This document shows positions 24,222-27,706 of a stretch of 27,706 nucleotides of DNA, piece after piece (the stretch's first letter is position 1; each line of letters starts with the position of its first letter). Source of the DNA: UBA9339 sp964535195 (lineage in GTDB: Bacteria; Pseudomonadota; Gammaproteobacteria; UBA9339); assembly GCA_964535195.1 (NCBI GenBank), contig CAZHSI010000018.1, forward strand, positions 1 to 27,706. Reading direction: 5' to 3'. The position numbers and the translations under genes are program-made. Under the pieces are notes generated by a model. The model did no database searches. It saw nothing but the letters and a program-made list of their open reading frames with translations, and had not been told where the DNA came from.

Positions 24222-27200
24222 ATGACAACAAAATTTGTCCATTTAAATCTCCATACGGAGTACTCTATTTCCGATAGTATTGTTCGGATTGAGCAGTTGT
24301 TTCCTAAGTGTCTTGAGTACAAGATGCCGGCAATTGCGCTTACCGATCAAAGTAATCTTTTTGCTTTGGTTAAATTTTATAAGGCAGCGATTGCTTGCGG
24401 TATTAAGCCGCTGGTGGGGGTGGATATTTGGTTAGAAAACTTACATGACCATGCGCGCCCTTTTAAAAAACTGTTACTCGCGCAAAACCATGTTGGTTAT
24501 CAAAACCTTTTACAACTTATCTCACGTTCTTATGTGGCAGGGCAGTATTTAGGGATGCCGATTGTTAAAAGGGTATGGTTAGAGGAGTTAGCAGAGGGGA
24601 TGATCGCGCTTTCTGGCGGTAAATATGGTGATGTTGGGCAGGCTTTGCTTGCCGATAATTTTAGCGAAGCAGAGAGTAGCGCTAAATTTTGGCAAAAAAT
24701 TTTCCCGGGGCGTTATTATTTAGAACTACAACGTACCGGTAGAGAACAGGAAGAGGAATATTTAATTAAAGCAGTGGATTTAGCTAATAATTTAAAATTA
24801 CCGGTAGTTGCTACCAATGCCGTGCGTTTTTTAGAGTTACAAGATTTTGAAGCACATGAGGCTCGAGTTTGTATTCATAGTGGCTATGTGTTAGATGATA
24901 GCAATCGCCCGCGATTATATAATGAAAAGCAATATTTATGTTCACAAGAAGAGATGGCTAATCTATTTAGCGATCTTCCGGAAAGTTTAGTTAATTCAGT
25001 TGAAATTGCTAAACGTTGTAATGTTGAGCTTACTTTGGGCAGAACTTTTTTACCTATTTTTCCTACGCCAGCTGATACTACGCCAGAGATACATTTCGCT
25101 AAAGCGGCACATTTGGGTTTAGAAAGATGTTTGCAGCTAAATACTAATCCAGAGTTATGTAAGGCGTATGCAGAGCGCTTAGAGTATGAAATTAAAGTTA
25201 TTAATCAAATGGGATTTGCTAGTTATTTTTTAATCGTTGCCGATTTTATTAGTTGGTCGAAAAAAAATGGCGTCCCAGTTGGGCCGGGAAGGGGTTCTGG
25301 TGCGGGATCTCTCGTGGCATATACCTTAGGCATTACCGACATTGATCCACTTATGCATGAGCTACTTTTTGAAAGGTTTTTAAATCCAGAGCGTGTATCG
25401 TTACCCGATTTTGATGTCGACTTTTGTATGGATGGCCGTGATCGAGTTATCGCTTATGTGGTTGAGCGTTATGGCAAAGATAAGGTAGCACAAATCATTA
25501 CTTATGGCACCATGGCGGCGCGTGCGGTAGTACGAGATGTGGGTAGGGTTCTTGGTTATCCTTATGGTTATGTCGATAAAATTGCTAAATTGATCCCTTT
25601 TGCTATCGGCATAAGCTTGGATCAAGCTTTAGAAGAAGAGGAGTTATTAAAACAAAAATATAACGACGAAGAAGAGGTGAGAACCTTAATTGATTTAGCC
25701 AAAAAACTTGAAGGTATCGTACGTAATGCTGGCAAACACGCGGGTGGGGTGGTTATTGCTCCTTCAGCTTTAACCGATTTTATGCCCCTTTATTGTGAAT
25801 CTGACGGCGAAGGAATTATTACGCAGCTAGATAAAGATGATGTTGAAGCTATTGGTTTAGTAAAATTCGATTTTTTAGGGTTACGAACTTTAACTATTAT
25901 TGATTGGGCGCTTAAGTCTATTAACACTAAGTTAAAAGAAGCCGGTGCAGAACCTATCGACATTAGCCTTTTGCCACTTGATGATGCTGCTACCTATCAG
26001 TTGTTACAATCGGGCAAAACCGCTGCGGTTTTCCAATTAGAATCTAGAATTTCGCGTGATCTCATTAAACGTTTTAAGCCGGACTGTTTTAGCGATATTG
26101 TGGCAATGGTTGCGATTATTCGTCCGGGAGTTTTGCAATCAGGGATGCTTGATGAAATTATCGATCGGAAACATGGCCGGGCGCAAATTACTTATTTACA
26201 TCCAAAGCTTGAGCCAATTTTACGTCCCACTTATGGGGTTGCTATTTATCAAGAACAAGTTATGCAAATGGCACAAAGTTTAGCTGGTTACAGTCTAGGT
26301 AATGCTGACTTATTACGGCGTGCTATGGGTAAAAAGAAACCCGAAGAGATGGCCATGCAGCGTGCTATTTTTATTGAGGGTGCAGCAAAAAATAATATTG
26401 ATAAGCATTTAGCCAACACTATTTTTGACTATATGGAGAAGTTCGCCAGCTACGGTTTTAATAAGTCTCATTCGGCTGCTTATGCATTAATTTCTTACCA
26501 AACCGCGTGGCTGAAGACTCATTATCCGGCAGAGTTTATGGCGGCAGTGTTATCTTCAGATATGGACAATACTGATAAGGTGGTTTTGTTTTTAGCCGAA
26601 TGTAAGAATTTAGGATTAGCAATGGTGCCGCCAGATATTAACATTAGCAATTATCGTTTTACCGTGAATACGGATAATAAAATATTATATGGTCTGGGCG
26701 CAATCAAGGGGGTTGGGGAGAGCGCAGTGGAAGCTATTTTGGCCGCGCGTAAGACTGGAGGAGTATTTAAGGATTTATTTGATTTATGCAAAAGAGTTGA
26801 TACCCGTAAAGTAAATAAAAGGGTGCTTGAGGCGCTAATTTACGCTGGTGCGCTAGATAACATTGGTCCAAGTCGCGCACGTCAAGTGCTGAGTGTTGAG
26901 TTGGCGTTAAAAGCGGCGGGCCAAGATGAAGCAATGCGGCTAAGTGGCCAAGTTGATTTATTTGGTGACTTAGCAAACGAATATGAAATAACTTATGAGT
27001 ATGTGGCAGCAGCAGATTGGTCGAAAGAGGAGCGATTGAAAAAAGAAAAAAGTGTTCTGGGGTTTTATTTAAATGGACACCCCATTGAACAATTTTTACC
27101 TGAGCTTAGTAAGTTTATTCGTATGAGTATTGCTGAGTTGGTGCCAGAAACGGGCAAAACCGTATTAATTGCTGGTTTTGTTAAATCAATAAGAATTGTT

Positions 27201-27662
27201 ACCACTAAATCTGGCAATCGCCTAGCGGTGGTAACCTTGGAAGATGCTACGGCAACTGTCGATGTGACTTTATTTACGGAAAACTTTACGGCTTCCCGCT
27301 CGTGTTTAATTGAAGATCAGCTAGTAATTGTGGAGGGGGAGGTAGCGGTGGATCATTTTTCCAATGGTTATCGCATTCGTGCCACAAATGCTATGAGTTT
27401 AGATCAGGCACGGACAACTTATGTTCGTGGGTTATTGTTAAAACTAAGTGCAACACAAATTAATGAAATAGTTATGGGTAATTTATATGAAATTTTGCAA
27501 CAGTATCGTGGAGGTAATTGCCCCGTTTATATCGCCTATGATGGGGGTGAGGCAAACGCCAAATTGGTTTTAGGTGACGAGTGGAAGGTAGCGCCCAAAG
27601 AGGAGCTGTTAATTAAATTAAAAGATAAGTTTAGTTGCTCAGACCCTTATTTTGTATATTAA
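24222..27662 (+). CDS. dnaE: DNA polymerase III subunit alpha (DnaE)
   Basis: Replicative polymerase catalytic subunit, 1146 residues against 1160 in E. coli. Domains in order: PHP (start F-V-H-L-N-L-H-T-E-Y-S), palm with G-R-G-S-G-A-G-S-L-V and the catalytic motif L-P-D-F-D-V-D-F (Asp396, Asp398 and Asp400 lie in it), the third acidic motif K-F-D-F-L-G-L-R-T-L, fingers (A-M-G-K-K-K-P-E-E-M), a helix-hairpin-helix region and an OB fold (T-V-L-I-A-G-F-V-K-S-I). The C-terminus is complete. The start aligns with E. coli DnaE. Follows rnhB as usual. Confidence 0.98.
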   Translation: MTTKFVHLNLHTEYSISDSIVRIEQLFPKCLEYKMPAIALTDQSNLFALVKFYKAAIACGIKPLVGVDIWLENLHDHARPFKKLLLAQNHVGYQNLLQLISRSYVAGQYLGMPIVKRVWLEELAEGMIALSGGKYGDVGQALLADNFSEAESSAKFWQKIFPGRYYLELQRTGREQEEEYLIKAVDLANNLKLPVVATNAVRFLELQDFEAHEARVCIHSGYVLDDSNRPRLYNEKQYLCSQEEMANLFSDLPESLVNSVEIAKRCNVELTLGRTFLPIFPTPADTTPEIHFAKAAHLGLERCLQLNTNPELCKAYAERLEYEIKVINQMGFASYFLIVADFISWSKKNGVPVGPGRGSGAGSLVAYTLGITDIDPLMHELLFERFLNPERVSLPDFDVDFCMDGRDRVIAYVVERYGKDKVAQIITYGTMAARAVVRDVGRVLGYPYGYVDKIAKLIPFAIGISLDQALEEEELLKQKYNDEEEVRTLIDLAKKLEGIVRNAGKHAGGVVIAPSALTDFMPLYCESDGEGIITQLDKDDVEAIGLVKFDFLGLRTLTIIDWALKSINTKLKEAGAEPIDISLLPLDDAATYQLLQSGKTAAVFQLESRISRDLIKRFKPDCFSDIVAMVAIIRPGVLQSGMLDEIIDRKHGRAQITYLHPKLEPILRPTYGVAIYQEQVMQMAQSLAGYSLGNADLLRRAMGKKKPEEMAMQRAIFIEGAAKNNIDKHLANTIFDYMEKFASYGFNKSHSAAYALISYQTAWLKTHYPAEFMAAVLSSDMDNTDKVVLFLAECKNLGLAMVPPDINISNYRFTVNTDNKILYGLGAIKGVGESAVEAILAARKTGGVFKDLFDLCKRVDTRKVNKRVLEALIYAGALDNIGPSRARQVLSVELALKAAGQDEAMRLSGQVDLFGDLANEYEITYEYVAAADWSKEERLKKEKSVLGFYLNGHPIEQFLPELSKFIRMSIAELVPETGKTVLIAGFVKSIRIVTTKSGNRLAVVTLEDATATVDVTLFTENFTASRSCLIEDQLVIVEGEVAVDHFSNGYRIRATNAMSLDQARTTYVRGLLLKLSATQINEIVMGNLYEILQQYRGGNCPVYIAYDGGEANAKLVLGDEWKVAPKEELLIKLKDKFSCSDPYFVY

Positions 27663-27678
27663 TTTTATAAAAATTTTT

Positions 27679-27706
27679 ATGAAAAATAAATTTATAATTT
27701 TTGATT
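27679..27706 (+). CDS. start of a following gene (partial)
   Basis: An ATG 16 bases after dnaE opens a frame reading M-K-N-K-F-I-I-F-D before the window ends. The start F-I-I-F-D is compatible with a HAD-family phosphatase (usually F-D-F-D-G-T), but nine codons cannot decide. No clear ribosome site is seen in the T-rich spacer. Confidence 0.35.

Overview
The window is an AT-rich gammaproteobacterial chromosome segment. Core genes stand in orders familiar from that class: fabG-acpP-fabF-mltG-tmk-holB-ycfH, accD-folC-dedD-cvpA, trmJ-iscS and rnhB-dnaE. Two genes look like effectors aimed at a eukaryotic host. One is an ankyrin-repeat protein with the architecture of Legionella AnkH. The other carries a eukaryotic Dbl-homology (RhoGEF) domain. 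Together with an aromatic amino-acid permease and nadA, they point to a host-associated member of the Legionellales (Legionella/Coxiella/Berkiella-like). The genus is inference; no rRNA or tRNA gene was recognised.

Layout. Positions 1-5517 (+): fatty-acid synthesis (fabG tail, acpP, fabF), peptidoglycan (mltG), dTMP kinase, the clamp-loader delta-prime subunit and a TatD-family nuclease. pabC (after fabF) and pilZ (between holB and ycfH) are absent from their usual places. The holB-ycfH gap holds a MITE-like sequence. Positions 5518-10358 (-): an accessory block of five reading frames. These are a DH/RhoGEF gene split in two by a frame change at an A8 tract, nadA, the AnkH-like gene and a small unknown gene upstream of it. 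Related palindromic repeats in opposite orientation lie near both ends of this block (4536-4614 and 10419-10491).

Positions 10564-15616 (+): aromatic amino-acid permease, a possible 53-residue ORF overlapping accD, then accD-folC-dedD-cvpA. purF, which follows cvpA in E. coli, is missing. Positions 15709-20551 (-): glycogen phosphorylase, a YqfO/NIF3-like protein, cysteine desulfurase and TrmJ, without the iscR seen between the last two in E. coli. Positions 20634-23406 (+): a compact operon of four pilin-like genes resembling MSHA minor pilins mshC/D/O/P. Positions 23455-27662 (+): rnhB and dnaE, followed by the first codons of another gene at the window edge.

No gap exceeds 300 bases. The longest are 4484-4740, 10359-10563 and 24034-24221, described below. 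The main discovery candidate is the RhoGEF gene. The half carrying the conserved CR3 helix has no start codon of its own and is joined to the N-terminal half only by a -1 shift at A_AAA_AAA. It may be a slippage-regulated effector, a young pseudogene or a homopolymer sequencing error.
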